A DNA stretch of 64,000 bases from Onishia taeanensis (GCF_003268885.1 NZ_QLSX01000003.1:1-64000); one strand, 5' to 3'; shown: positions 43,904-53,135, counted from the stretch's first letter. Program-made: numbers and translations. The notes: generated by a model not told the origin, from the letters alone.

Positions 43904-45628
43904 ATGTCAGCTCATGAGTTCGACTACATCATCATTGGGGCCGGGACGGCGGGCTGTCTGCTCGCCAACCGGCTGAGCGCCGACTCGGGTAACCGGGTGC
44001 TGTTGATCGAGGCGGGGGGCAAGGATAATTACCACTGGATCCATATCCCCATCGGCTATCTGTACTGCATCGACAATCCGCGCACCGATTGGCGCTTTCG
44101 CACCGAGCCGACCGAGGGCCTGAATGGCCGCCAGCTGCTCTACCCCCGGGGCAAGACTCTGGGCGGTTGCTCGAGCATCAACGGCATGCTCTACATGCGC
44201 GGCCAGGCCCGGGATTATGACCACTGGGCCGAGGTCACCGGCGACGATGACTGGCGCTGGGATAACTGCCTGCCGGCCTTCATGCGCCATGAGGACAACT
44301 ATCGGCGGGATGAGGCGTCGGCGGACGTTGACGGTGATGCCGCTCATTACCACGGCCACGGCGGCGAGTGGCGGGTCGAACGCCAGCGCCTCAAGTGGCA
44401 GGTGCTCGACGATTTCGCCAAAGCCGCCCAAGAGGCGGGGATTCCCGCCACCAGCGACTTCAATCGCGGCGACAACGAGGGCGTCAACTATTTCGACGTC
44501 AATCAGCGCAAGGGTTGGCGCTGGAATGCCGCCAAGGCCTTCCTGCGCCCCACCTGCACCCAGCGCGATAACTTCACCCTGTGGCATGACACTCAGGTGA
44601 TGCGCCTGACCTTCGACCAGGCGACCGACGGCGAGGCCAGGGGGCGAGAGAAACCGCACTGCCAGGGCGTGGAGGTACTGCGCGGAGGCGAGACGCTCAG
44701 GGTGACGGCTCGCCGCGAGGTGATTCTATCGGCCGGCGCCATCGGCTCGCCTCAGCTGCTGCAGGTATCGGGGGTGGGCCCGCGAGCGCTGCTCGAGGCT
44801 CATGATGTGCCGGTGGTGAAAGACCTGCCCGGGGTCGGCGAGAACCTTCAGGATCATCTGCAGATTCGTGCGGTGTATCGGGTGGAGGGGGCCAATACGC
44901 TCAACACCATGGCCAACTCGCTGTTCGGCAAGGCCCGTATCGGTCTCGAGTACCTGCTAAAGCGCTCCGGGCCGATGAGCATGGCGCCTTCGCAGCTGTG
45001 TGCCTTTACCCGCAGCTCGAAGGATCAGCCGCACCCCAACATCCAGTACCACGTCCAACCACTGAGCCTGGAGGCCTTCGGCCAGCCGCTGCATGATTTT
45101 CCGGCGATCACGGCGAGTGTCTGCAACCTGAATCCGACCAGCCGTGGCACGGTGCGCATCAAGAGCCCTGATGCGCGCGAGGCGCCGGCCATCGCGCCTA
45201 ACTATCTCAGCACCCCGGAGGATCGCAAGGTGGCGGCGGACTCGCTGCGGGTGACGCGGGAGATCGCCGCCCAGCCGGCCTTCGCCAAGTATCACCCGCA
45301 GGAGGTGAAGCCGGGCACCGAGTACCAGAGCGATGAGGATCTGACTCGTCTCGCCGGCGAGATCGGCACCACCATCTTCCATCCGGTCGGCACCGCTCGC
45401 ATGGGCGCGGCGGATGATCCGATGGCGGTGGTCGACTCCCATCTACGGGTGCGGGGCGTGAAAGGGCTCAGAGTGGTAGACGCCAGCGTGATGCCGACCA
45501 TCACCAGCGGCAATACCAACTCGCCGACCCTGATGATCGCCGAGAAGGCCGCCAGTTGGATTCTCGCCGAGCAGCACTCACGCCCGGCGCTGGAGTCTAG
45601 AACGTCAGAAAAAACGGCAGCAGGCTGA
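43904..45628 (+). CDS. GMC-family FAD oxidoreductase, DddA/HpdH-like
   Basis: A 574-residue flavoprotein: FAD motif YIIIGAGTAGCLLANRLS at the N-terminus, GMC signature around LYPRGKTLGGCSSINGMLY, and the catalytic His region HPVGTARMG with NTNSPTLMIAEKA near the end. The choline-dehydrogenase-like group includes DddA, the 3-hydroxypropionate dehydrogenase of Halomonas. The tight pairing with an MmsA/DddC gene and a LysR regulator supports that role over choline oxidation. The last 32 bp overlap the converging DUF6164 gene. Confidence 0.85.
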   Translation: MSAHEFDYIIIGAGTAGCLLANRLSADSGNRVLLIEAGGKDNYHWIHIPIGYLYCIDNPRTDWRFRTEPTEGLNGRQLLYPRGKTLGGCSSINGMLYMRGQARDYDHWAEVTGDDDWRWDNCLPAFMRHEDNYRRDEASADVDGDAAHYHGHGGEWRVERQRLKWQVLDDFAKAAQEAGIPATSDFNRGDNEGVNYFDVNQRKGWRWNAAKAFLRPTCTQRDNFTLWHDTQVMRLTFDQATDGEARGREKPHCQGVEVLRGGETLRVTARREVILSAGAIGSPQLLQVSGVGPRALLEAHDVPVVKDLPGVGENLQDHLQIRAVYRVEGANTLNTMANSLFGKARIGLEYLLKRSGPMSMAPSQLCAFTRSSKDQPHPNIQYHVQPLSLEAFGQPLHDFPAITASVCNLNPTSRGTVRIKSPDAREAPAIAPNYLSTPEDRKVAADSLRVTREIAAQPAFAKYHPQEVKPGTEYQSDEDLTRLAGEIGTTIFHPVGTARMGAADDPMAVVDSHLRVRGVKGLRVVDASVMPTITSGNTNSPTLMIAEKAASWILAEQHSRPALESRTSEKTAAG

Positions 45629-45959
45629 GGCCCAGCAGCAGGCCCAGCGCGATCAGGGTGACCAGCACGGCCGCGGGGTGCTGGCGCACCCTGTCCCACA
45701 CCCCAGGCGTCTCGCCCCGCTCGTGAGCCTCGGCGTACTCCCGGTGCACCCGCTCATAGAGGGACTGCTGGTAGGCGTCGACCAGGCTGCGGGCCTCTTC
45801 GAGGCGCGATTCATCGATCAGCCACAGGGCCGGTACGGAGAGCTTCCAGCGGCCCGCTTCGGTCTCGTAGAACTCGAGATCATGCTCGGCGAGCAGCTCA
45901 CGCACCTCTTGGGCCTCTTCTTCAGGCACGTCTCGCAGGTGGAAGAGTAGGGCGGCCAT
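45597..45959 (-). CDS. DUF6164 family protein with C-terminal membrane anchor
   Basis: A 120-residue protein: a soluble N-terminal domain (MAALLFHLRDVPEEEAQEVRE...), a helical SLVDAYQQSLYERVHREY stretch, then one transmembrane helix at the C-terminus (AAVLVTLIALGLLLGLSLLPF). Function unknown. Its start overlaps the stop of the upstream YkuD-like gene (ATGA), so they are co-translated; its 3' end overlaps the dddA-like gene on the other strand. Confidence 0.8.
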   Translation of the reverse strand: MAALLFHLRDVPEEEAQEVRELLAEHDLEFYETEAGRWKLSVPALWLIDESRLEEARSLVDAYQQSLYERVHREYAEAHERGETPGVWDRVRQHPAAVLVTLIALGLLLGLSLLPFFLTF

Positions 45960-46936
45960 CAGCTGTCGCCCCCCTGGCCGCCATCGTGCTGCATGACCAC
46001 TGTCCGCTCGCCGGTATCCACGGCCTTGCTGAGCACCACGTTTCTCTGTCCCTTTCTGGACTGGCAGGCCAGGAACTCGGAGTTTTCAAGCCACTGCTGG
46101 TCCGGATAGTAGGCGAACAGATACTGGTTGTCCTCGAGGCTGTCGATCAGCGGCTTGGCCACGTCGCTCGGCACTGCTGGGCAGCCCCAGCTGCGACCCA
46201 GGCGGCCATTGGCCTCGATGAAGTCCTCGCTCACGTAATCGGCGCCGTGCATGACGATCGCCCGTTCATAGGCCCGGTCGTTGATGCCGGGTTCCAAGCC
46301 TTCCAAGCGCAGGGAGTAGCCGTTGCTGCCGGTATAGCTCTGCTTGGTGCGGAAGAGCCCCAGGCTCGACTGATGGCTGTCCGGCGTATTGGAAAAGGCC
46401 CGGGCAAATTCCTGGCCAGTACCCTGGCCATGGGACACCAGTTCCTTGAACAGCAGCCGTTGCTGCTGGAGATCGAAGACCCACAGGCGCTTTTTGTTGG
46501 CCGAACGCGAGAAGTCGATGACCGCCAGCCGCTTGGCGTCGGGGTCGGCGCAATTGAGCGCCTGAGCCGCAAGCTCCAGCACCCTGGGCGAGGCCTCGGG
46601 AGCCAACTGTTCGAGCGTCTGGGGAAGCGGCTGAGACTGTGGTTGAGAGACTGGCTGAGAGGGCTGCTGAGAGAATGGCTGGGCCAGGGCGGGCGCCGCC
46701 GGCCCCAGCGTGGCAAGACTCAGCGTGGCAATGCCTAGCTTGGCCAGACTTCGTTTCGCAAGACTCAACTTAGCAAGGCCCCGTTTGGCCACACTCTGTT
46801 CGGCAAGAAGCGGTTCGGAGAGCCCCTTTCTGAAAAGGCTCAGAGCAGGGCACAGAGGGGAGCTAAGAGGGAAGCGCAGGGTGGAGGGAAACAACGGGTG
46901 ACGTCCATGGAGCTGGCGAGGCGGGCTCGTCGGCAT
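45959..46936 (-). CDS. Murein L,D-transpeptidase catalytic-domain protein (YkuD_2 family)
   Basis: A 325-residue exported protein. The catalytic region reads SHGQGTGQEFARAFSN, IVMHGADYV and GRSWGCPAVP, with His and Cys as in the YkuD_2/YafK-like enzymes that act on peptidoglycan cross-links. The likely signal peptide hydrophobic core (LGIATLSLATLGPAAPALA) is preceded by an expanded pentapeptide repeat (LAKLS-type, residues about 41-75) encoded by seven 15-bp units, and followed by a Gln/Ser/Pro repeat. The true start may be an internal codon. AGGAG lies before ATG 46936. Its leader contains an intrinsic terminator. Confidence 0.85.
   Translation of the reverse strand: MPTSPPRQLHGRHPLFPSTLRFPLSSPLCPALSLFRKGLSEPLLAEQSVAKRGLAKLSLAKRSLAKLGIATLSLATLGPAAPALAQPFSQQPSQPVSQPQSQPLPQTLEQLAPEASPRVLELAAQALNCADPDAKRLAVIDFSRSANKKRLWVFDLQQQRLLFKELVSHGQGTGQEFARAFSNTPDSHQSSLGLFRTKQSYTGSNGYSLRLEGLEPGINDRAYERAIVMHGADYVSEDFIEANGRLGRSWGCPAVPSDVAKPLIDSLEDNQYLFAYYPDQQWLENSEFLACQSRKGQRNVVLSKAVDTGERTVVMQHDGGQGGDS
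46711..46815. repeat. Seven exact-phase 15-bp tandem repeats inside the YkuD_2 gene
   Basis: Units such as TGGCAAGACTCAGCG, TGGCAATGCCTAGCT and TCGCAAGACTCAACT run from 46711 to 46815 without phase change. On the coding strand they specify the pentapeptide LAKxS/R in the signal-peptide region, adding positive charges before the hydrophobic core. Confidence 0.85.
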
Positions 46937-46994
46937 GGAAAAAGGCTCCTTCCACAGGCGGCATAGCCGGTGGGTGATGAATCCTTACATTAGG

Positions 46995-47018
46995 AAAAAG
47001 GCCCTGTAATGGGGCCTC
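46995..47018 (-). terminator. Intrinsic terminator in the leader of the YkuD_2 gene
   Basis: On the minus strand AGGCCC-CATTACA-GGGCCT is followed by TTTTTCC. It lies about 60 bp before the start codon and about 30 bp after the predicted transcription start, so it can terminate transcripts prematurely. Confidence 0.65.
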
Positions 47019-47034
47019 CACGTAGACAGCGGCT

Positions 47035-47063
47035 ATTATGACAACAGGGAAGGTCATCGCCAA
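47035..47063 (-). promoter_or_regulatory. Sigma-70-type promoter facing the YkuD_2 gene
   Basis: On the minus strand TTGGCG, 17-bp spacer, CATAAT. Transcription would begin near 47028, just ahead of the intrinsic terminator at 46995-47018. Confidence 0.6.
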
Positions 47064-47199
47064 ACGCTGAACAAGCGTCGGCGGGTCAAGGCCCTGCCAG
47101 GGTGATCGCTGCGCTCATGGCCACCGTCGTCATATCAGCGACGACAAGCGGTGAATGTCGTCATGCAACAAAGACAGCAATAAGGTGGGAGAGCGATCC

Positions 47200-49170
47200 A
47201 TGGGAAACGTCATCGACAGGCCCGGCCACCGGCTTCCTCGGCGGGTGCTGGGGCCGTGCCTGCTGGTACTGGGGCTGACCTGCGCCGCTTCTGGCGCCTG
47301 GGCTCAGGTCGAGGCTGTTTCCGCCGAGACCATTTCCGCCGAGACCGTATTGTTACACACCAGGGTTTCAGAGACCTTGCCCTCTGAAACGGTTCCCTCT
47401 GAGGCCCGAACTGGCCAGGCCGCAACCGTCGAGGGGACAGGCAGTGAATCGCCTGCCGAGGTGGGTGTCGAGGTGGAGGAACCGCCCGCTCCAGAAGCGG
47501 CGCCCGGTTCTTCATCGGCGCCCACTGCACTTGCGACGCCTTTCGAGGCTTACGTGCGTGCCGCCAGCCAGCCCCTTACCCACGGCAGTGATCTGCTGAG
47601 CTTCTACGAGGTCTTCGGCTTTCGACAGGCCTGGGCAGACCAGGCGCGGGTCGAGGCGCTGACATCGGCGCTTGAAGGACTCGACGCCGATGGCCTGGTC
47701 GTCGCGGATTATTCGACGGCGGCGCTGCTGGCCGCTTACCGTGACCCCATTGATGTGACATCTCTTGGGGAGAGCACCAGCGAGGTTGCCCGCTGGCGAT
47801 TCGAGCTCGCCGCCACTCAGCGGCTGGTGCTGGCGCTCAGGCACCTGTATCTGGGTAAAGTCGATCCTGTGCGCACCGATGCGGAGTGGGAAATTCCGCT
47901 GCCGGACTTCGCGCCGGACTGGGCGGCGATCGCCAGCGCGGTGGCGAATGGCGATCCCGCCGCAGCGCTTGAGCAGGTACGCCCGCATCAGACGGCCTAC
48001 CGGCAGTTGCGCCAGGGGCTGGCTCGCTATCGCACGTTGCAGGCCGCGGGGGGCTGGATACCGCTGGCGTCGCTCACAGGCGTGCTGCGCCCCGGCGATC
48101 GTGCGCTGGAGGTGATTGCCCTGCGGCGCCGGCTGGCGGCGCTGGGGGATCTTGAGCTGCTGATGCCGGATCTCACGCCCACGGCATCGGCGTCGGGTTT
48201 GGGGGCCACCCAGGACGCTGTTCCCGAGCCTGGCCTCGCATCGGGCTCTAGCGCTGACCAGATCTATGATGCGCGGCTGGTGGCTGCCGTGGAGCGTTTC
48301 CAGCATGAGCACCTACTGGAGGTGGATGGGGTGGTCGGCCCGCGGACCTGGACGGCGCTGAGCGTCAGCGTGGCCGAGCGCGTCGATCAGATTCGTCTCA
48401 ATCTCGAGCGACTGCGCTGGCTTTCCCATGCCTTGCCCGAGCGCTATGTGCTGGTCGATATCGCGGGTTATGAGGTGAGCTACGTGCGGCCGGGCCAGCC
48501 GACCTGGCAGTCCCGAGTGGTGGTCGGGCGGCCTTATCGGCGCACGCCGACTCTGCGCTCGGCGATTACCCACATGACCTTCCATCCCACCTGGACCGTG
48601 CCGCCAACCATCCTGCGTGAGGACGTACTGCCTGCCGTTCGGCGCGACCCCTTTTATCTGGTGCGCCATGACATGCGCGTGCTGGATCGCCAAGGCTGGC
48701 CACTCGACCCCTGGCAGGTCGACTGGTGGCGGCCGGGGCCCATCAAGATTCAGCAGCGGGCCGGGCCGTCGAATCCCCTTGGCGATGTGGTGATCCGTTT
48801 TCCCAACCGCCATCTGGTGTACCTGCACGACACCCCGTCGCGTTCGCTTTTCGATCGTGCCCAGCGCTCCTTCAGTTCGGGCTGCATTCGCGTCGAGGGC
48901 GTGCTGGAGCTGGTGCAGCTATTGTTCGAAGATGATCGCGCCTCACCGGATGAACCTGACGGTGCCGCCAGGCTCAGCCGTGCGCTCCAGAGGACGGACA
49001 CCCACAACGTTAGGCTGCGCGTGCCGGTGCCTGTGTTCCTGTTTTATTCGACCGTTCAGCCCGCTGCTGATGGGCGTTTGATCTTCCGCCCAGATGTCTA
49101 TGAACGGGACGCTACAGTGCTCGCTGCACTGGTTGAAAAAGGGGGTGAAAATTTGTTTGACGCGCCCTGA
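47200..49170 (+). CDS. ldtD: L,D-transpeptidase of the YcbB/LdtD type
   Basis: A 656-residue periplasmic enzyme with a signal peptide (residues 1-36, ending ASGAWA). A Ser/Thr/Glu-rich linker with 5-residue repeats follows, then the YcbB scaffold domain, a peptidoglycan-binding repeat (AVERFQHEHLLEVDGVVGPRTW) and the YkuD domain with the catalytic motif FSSGCIRVE. It forms 3-3 cross-links in peptidoglycan. ATG 47200 with AGGTGGGAG upstream. Divergent from the YkuD_2 gene, so two wall enzymes share a control region. Confidence 0.93.
   Translation: MGNVIDRPGHRLPRRVLGPCLLVLGLTCAASGAWAQVEAVSAETISAETVLLHTRVSETLPSETVPSEARTGQAATVEGTGSESPAEVGVEVEEPPAPEAAPGSSSAPTALATPFEAYVRAASQPLTHGSDLLSFYEVFGFRQAWADQARVEALTSALEGLDADGLVVADYSTAALLAAYRDPIDVTSLGESTSEVARWRFELAATQRLVLALRHLYLGKVDPVRTDAEWEIPLPDFAPDWAAIASAVANGDPAAALEQVRPHQTAYRQLRQGLARYRTLQAAGGWIPLASLTGVLRPGDRALEVIALRRRLAALGDLELLMPDLTPTASASGLGATQDAVPEPGLASGSSADQIYDARLVAAVERFQHEHLLEVDGVVGPRTWTALSVSVAERVDQIRLNLERLRWLSHALPERYVLVDIAGYEVSYVRPGQPTWQSRVVVGRPYRRTPTLRSAITHMTFHPTWTVPPTILREDVLPAVRRDPFYLVRHDMRVLDRQGWPLDPWQVDWWRPGPIKIQQRAGPSNPLGDVVIRFPNRHLVYLHDTPSRSLFDRAQRSFSSGCIRVEGVLELVQLLFEDDRASPDEPDGAARLSRALQRTDTHNVRLRVPVPVFLFYSTVQPAADGRLIFRPDVYERDATVLAALVEKGGENLFDAP
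47317..47409 (+). repeat. 15-bp coding repeat in the LdtD linker
   Basis: Units encoding VSAET, ISAET, VSETL, PSETV and PSEAR in a 5-codon phase, with one longer unit (VLLHTR). It lies directly after the signal peptide. Confidence 0.7.
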
Positions 49171-49332
49171 CCGCGCATGCATAGTTCGATCAGTTGGTTG
49201 GCAAGATGCATTTCGTCAGTAGCACCCGAATTCGTTGTAAGCGCTTCGGTAGTCTGGTGAATATCGTACTTGTTTTGCCCACTCACTTCGGGTAATTCCC
49301 GGTTCACTATCAGCTATTCGAGGACTTCGACA

Positions 49333-49539
49333 ATGGCAACTGGCACAGTTAAGTGGTTCAACGACACCAAGGGCTACGGCTTCATTTCTCCGGAAGATAA
49401 CGGCGACGACCTGTTCGCGCACTTCTCCGAGATTCAGGCTGACGGCTTCAAGACCCTGCAAGACGGCCAGAAGGTTTCCTTCGACGTCACTCAGGGCAAG
49501 AAAGGCCTCCAGGCTTCCAACATCAAGGTCATCGACTGA
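49333..49539 (+). CDS. CspA-family cold-shock protein (copy 2)
   Basis: A 68-residue OB-fold protein with RNP1 KGYGFIS and RNP2 DLFAHFS. ATG 49333, GAGGA upstream. Nearly the same protein as the copy at 27607, but in different surroundings and with an unrelated leader of at least 160 bp. Paralogues may differ in temperature response through those leaders. Confidence 0.95.
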   Translation: MATGTVKWFNDTKGYGFISPEDNGDDLFAHFSEIQADGFKTLQDGQKVSFDVTQGKKGLQASNIKVID

Positions 49540-49587
49540 ATCGTCGACCCTGATGCGCTACAGCTGGTTCGCTAGCCTGTAGCCTCC

Positions 49588-49617
49588 ACAAGGCCCGCCT
49601 CCGGCGGGCCTTGTGCG
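49588..49617 (+). terminator. Rho-independent terminator of csp copy 2
   Basis: Perfect 12-bp stem ACAAGGCCCGCC / GGCGGGCCTTGT with TCC loop, followed by GCGTTT. Its core matches the terminator of csp copy 1. Confidence 0.85.
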
Positions 49618-49819
49618 TTTCAGCGCCCGGCAACCCCTCGCCGGCTTCTCTCCTACCTCCTGTCCTCGCCGCTTTCCTACTTTTTTGCGTTCATTTCTGC
49701 ATTGCCGCGTCCCTCTCTCAATCTGGGATTTTGGAATAACGAAATTTCTACAAATAACTTTTCGCTATATTCGCGACAGGTCACAATAGGCCACTTTCGG
49801 TTTTTCTGGTGGGTGGTCG

Positions 49820-51589
49820 ATGTCTTTGGATGCCTGGCTTGCCGTTGCCGTGGTGGTTGCCGTCTTTCCGATGATGGCGCTGACCCGGATCGGCACCGAC
49901 ATGATTCTTTTGGGTGCGGTCGTGGTGCTGATGACCTTCGGTGTGATCGGCCCCGATCAGGCGCTGGCGGGGTTCTCAAGCAGTGGCCTGTTCACGGTGG
50001 CCTTCATGTATGTGCTGGTGGCCAGCATCCGCGAGACCGGCGGCATTGATCTGATCATCCGCCATGGCCTGGGCCGGCCTCGCAGTGAAGCTGCGGCCCA
50101 GTGGCGGCTGCTGGTGCCGGTGGCCACCATGAGCGGCTTTCTCAACAATACGCCGGTGGTCGCGACCTATATTCCGGCGGTGCTGGGCTGGAGTCGACGC
50201 ATCCGCCAGCCGGCCTCGCGCTTCCTGATGCCGCTGAGTTTTGCCTCCATTCTTGGCGGTACCGTATCGCTGCTCGGCACCAGCACGAACCTGGTGGTCA
50301 ACGGCTTGCTCGGCGAACGCTATCCACAGCTGAGCCTGGGGCTCTTCGACATCGCCTGGGTGGGGGTGCCCATGGCGATGACCGGCGTGCTCTACCTGGC
50401 ACTGGTGGGGCGGCACCTGCTGCCGCGGGGCGGTGGTACCGCTCAGGCCTTCGAGAATCCGCGAGAGTTCACCATCGAGATGGAGGTCGACCCCGAAGGG
50501 CCGCTGGTCGACAAGAGCGTCGAGCAGGCGGGGCTGCGTCACCTGGAAGACCTGTTCCTGGTCGAGATCGAGCGCGGCGGCAACGTGGTCAGCGTGGTGG
50601 GCCCGGGGGAGATGCTCAAGGGCAACGACCGGCTGGTGTTTGCCGGCACCTCGGCAGGCGCGGTGGAGCTGCAGCAGATCCGGGGGCTGATGCCATCGCG
50701 GCAGGGTGAGCTGAGTCTCGAGAAGGATTACAAGGAGCGCCGGCTGGTCGAGGTGGTGGTCTCCGATCAGTGCCAGTTCGTTGGTCAGCGCATCCGCGAG
50801 GGTCACTTTCGCACCCTCTATGGCGCGGCCGTCTTGGCGGTTTGTCGCGGTGGCGAGCGAGTCGCCGGCAACCTGGGCCAGATTCGCCTGCAACCCGCCG
50901 ACGTGCTGCTGCTCGAGGCACGCCCGCCGTTCATCGAGCGTCACCGCCAGTCTCGCGATTTCCTGCTGATCAGCCAGGTCAACGGCCAAGCGCGGCCGGT
51001 GCACGAGAAGGCCTGGCTCGCCTGGAGCATCTTGGGAGGCGTGGTGGTGTTGGCGACCTTCGGCGTGATGAGCATGCTCAACGCGGCGATGCTGGGTGCC
51101 GCGCTGGCCGTGATCACCGGCTGCTGCTCGGTGGGTGCCGCCAAGCGTGGCATGGACACCCAGGTGCTGCTGACCATCGCGGCCTCCTTTGGCCTCGGCG
51201 CGGCTCTTGAGAGCTCCGGCGCTGCGACGGCGCTGGCCAGTTCCGCGCTGGGGGTGGTGGATGCCAGTCCTTGGCTGCTGCTGGTTGGCGTCTACGTGCT
51301 GGTGGCCTTGCTTACCGCGCTGGTCACCAACAATGCGGCGGCGGTGATTACCTTCCCTATCGTCACTGCGGCCGCCGAGAACCTGGGCGTGAGCCCCATG
51401 CCCTATGTGATCGCGGTGATGTTCGCCGCCTCGGCGAGTTTCATCACCCCGATCGGCTATCAGACCAACCTGATGGTCTATGGGCCCGGCGGTTATCGCT
51501 TCCGCGACTATCTGCGGGTCGGCGGGCCGCTCAACCTGATCACCGCGGCGGTGGCGCTGGGGCTGATCCCTCAGATCTGGTCCTTCTAG
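49820..51589 (+). CDS. SLC13-family permease with two TrkA_C domains
   Basis: A 589-residue carrier of the DASS/SLC13 type. Helices flank two soluble TrkA_C (RCK_C) domains at about 210-290 and 300-385 (VVSVVGPGEMLKGNDRLVFAG; LGQIRLQPADVLLLEARPPF). The paired SNT-like motifs are GFLNNTPVVATYIP and LVTNNAAAVITFPI. Family members move sulfate, phosphate or dicarboxylates. ATG 49820, weak ribosome site GGTGG. The 240-bp region before it is AT-rich and probably holds its promoter. Confidence 0.88.
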   Translation: MSLDAWLAVAVVVAVFPMMALTRIGTDMILLGAVVVLMTFGVIGPDQALAGFSSSGLFTVAFMYVLVASIRETGGIDLIIRHGLGRPRSEAAAQWRLLVPVATMSGFLNNTPVVATYIPAVLGWSRRIRQPASRFLMPLSFASILGGTVSLLGTSTNLVVNGLLGERYPQLSLGLFDIAWVGVPMAMTGVLYLALVGRHLLPRGGGTAQAFENPREFTIEMEVDPEGPLVDKSVEQAGLRHLEDLFLVEIERGGNVVSVVGPGEMLKGNDRLVFAGTSAGAVELQQIRGLMPSRQGELSLEKDYKERRLVEVVVSDQCQFVGQRIREGHFRTLYGAAVLAVCRGGERVAGNLGQIRLQPADVLLLEARPPFIERHRQSRDFLLISQVNGQARPVHEKAWLAWSILGGVVVLATFGVMSMLNAAMLGAALAVITGCCSVGAAKRGMDTQVLLTIAASFGLGAALESSGAATALASSALGVVDASPWLLLVGVYVLVALLTALVTNNAAAVITFPIVTAAAENLGVSPMPYVIAVMFAASASFITPIGYQTNLMVYGPGGYRFRDYLRVGGPLNLITAAVALGLIPQIWSF

Positions 51590-51675
51590 GTTCTATTTGG
51601 AAAAGGTCCGCGCTCGCCGTGGCGAGGCGGCTGGGGTAGGGTAACGGCAACGTTTTTCCTGCAAGGAGCCGCCTG

Positions 51676-52368
51676 ATGAGCACTTCCAATGAGCGCGTAA
51701 TCGAACCCGCCGGCGGTCGCCCGGCCAATGCCAGCCTCATCCTCCTACACGGCCTGGGCGCCGACGGTAATGACCTGGCACCGATCGTGCCGGCTTTCAC
51801 GCTGCCCGATAGCGTATCGCTGCGCACGGTGCTGCCCCATGCGCCCCGTCTGCCGGTCACCGTCAACGGCGGCATGCAGATGCCCGACTGGTACGACATC
51901 CTCGAGATGAATCTTGGCCGCCGGGTCGACGAGAACCAGCTGCGCGTCTCTGCCCAGCGTGTGCATGAACTGATCGATGCCGAGATCGCTCGTGGCATCG
52001 ACAGCCGCCATATCATCCTGGCCGGTTTCTCCCAGGGCGGCGCCGTGGCCTATGAAGCGGCGCTGACCTATCCACAGCCCCTTGGTGGCCTGCTGGCGCT
52101 GTCGACCTACTTCGCGACGGCGGACTCCATCGTGCCCAGTGACGCCAACCGGGACCTGCCCATCGAGGTGCATCACGGTACCTTCGACCCGGTGGTGCCG
52201 GAGTCCCTGGGGCGCGAAGGCGCCAAGCGCGCCGAGGCCATGGGGCACCCGCTGACCTATCGCAGTTATCCGATGCAGCATGCGATCTGCCCGCAGCAGA
52301 TCGCCCAGATCAGTACCTGGCTAGGTGAGCGCCTGGGCGACGGCGTCAATGAGCCGGCCAAGAGCTGA
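51676..52368 (+). CDS. Carboxylesterase/phospholipase (YpfH/EstB-like)
   Basis: A 230-residue alpha/beta hydrolase. Oxyanion motif LHGLGADGND; triad Ser in GFSQGGAV, Asp in HGTFDPVVP and His in PMQHAIC. Members hydrolyse short-chain esters or lysophospholipids in the cytoplasm. AAGGAG precedes ATG 51676. It is 10 bp upstream of the DUF938 gene and likely co-transcribed. Confidence 0.92.
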   Translation: MSTSNERVIEPAGGRPANASLILLHGLGADGNDLAPIVPAFTLPDSVSLRTVLPHAPRLPVTVNGGMQMPDWYDILEMNLGRRVDENQLRVSAQRVHELIDAEIARGIDSRHIILAGFSQGGAVAYEAALTYPQPLGGLLALSTYFATADSIVPSDANRDLPIEVHHGTFDPVVPESLGREGAKRAEAMGHPLTYRSYPMQHAICPQQIAQISTWLGERLGDGVNEPAKS

Positions 52369-52378
52369 AGGAGCCGCG

Positions 52379-53008
52379 ATGCACCCTGATCCTCGTCTTT
52401 CGAGTCCGGCAGTGGCGCGCAACCGCGCACCGATTCTTGACGTGCTGGAGCCTGCGCTCCACGCGGCCCTGAGCGCGTGCGGCGGCGATCGCCTGCGCGT
52501 GCTGGAACTGGCCAGCGGTAGCGGCGAGCATGCGCTGTACTTCTCCCGGGCGCTGCCCTGGCTCGACTGGCAGCCGAGCGACCCGAGCCCGGAGGCGATT
52601 GCCTCGATTCGGGCCTGGCGGTCAGCGCAGGGCCCCGCCAATCTGGCTGAGCCGGTGGCATTGGATGCGACACGCCGGCCTTGGCCGCTGGAGGAAATCC
52701 ATGCGCTGGTAGCGATCAATCTCGCTCACATCTCGCCCTGGGCGGTCACCGAGGCGCTGATGGGCGAGGCCGGTGCGCGGCTGCCGTCGGGTGGTCTGCT
52801 CTTCCTCTATGGCCCTTTCCGTCGCGGCGGCCAGCACACCGCTCCCAGCAACGAAGCCTTCGATGCCTCGCTGCGGGCACGAGACCCACGATGGGGAATT
52901 CGCAATCTGGAGGCGGTGATGGCCTGCGCACAGGCCGAGGGATTGTCGCTCGAGAAGGTGGTCGAGATGCCGGCCAATAACCTGAGCGTGGTCTTACGCA
53001 AGCGCTAG
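52379..53008 (+). CDS. DUF938 SAM-dependent methyltransferase-like protein
   Basis: A 209-residue Rossmann-fold protein with the SAM-binding loop VLELASGSGEHALYFS and the DUF938 hallmarks SPAVARNRAPILDVL, NLAHISPW, LFLYGPFRRGGQHTAPSNEAFD. Substrate unknown. AAGGAG lies before ATG 52379; an upstream start would overlap the esterase gene. Confidence 0.88.
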   Translation: MHPDPRLSSPAVARNRAPILDVLEPALHAALSACGGDRLRVLELASGSGEHALYFSRALPWLDWQPSDPSPEAIASIRAWRSAQGPANLAEPVALDATRRPWPLEEIHALVAINLAHISPWAVTEALMGEAGARLPSGGLLFLYGPFRRGGQHTAPSNEAFDASLRARDPRWGIRNLEAVMACAQAEGLSLEKVVEMPANNLSVVLRKR

Positions 53009-53135
53009 GCAATGCCTGGCACCAGGGAAGATCGTAGGGTCGCCAGTGTTTGATAAGACAGGGCCCGCTTGAACTCTCGGCCGATTGCCCAGATGATTTA
53101 TCCAGAACATCACCAGATCTTCTCAGGAGACATGC

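Noticed and set aside
43904-45628. BetA choline dehydrogenase
   Set aside because: The neighbour is a CoA-acylating semialdehyde dehydrogenase and not betaine aldehyde dehydrogenase; a DddA-like role fits the context better.
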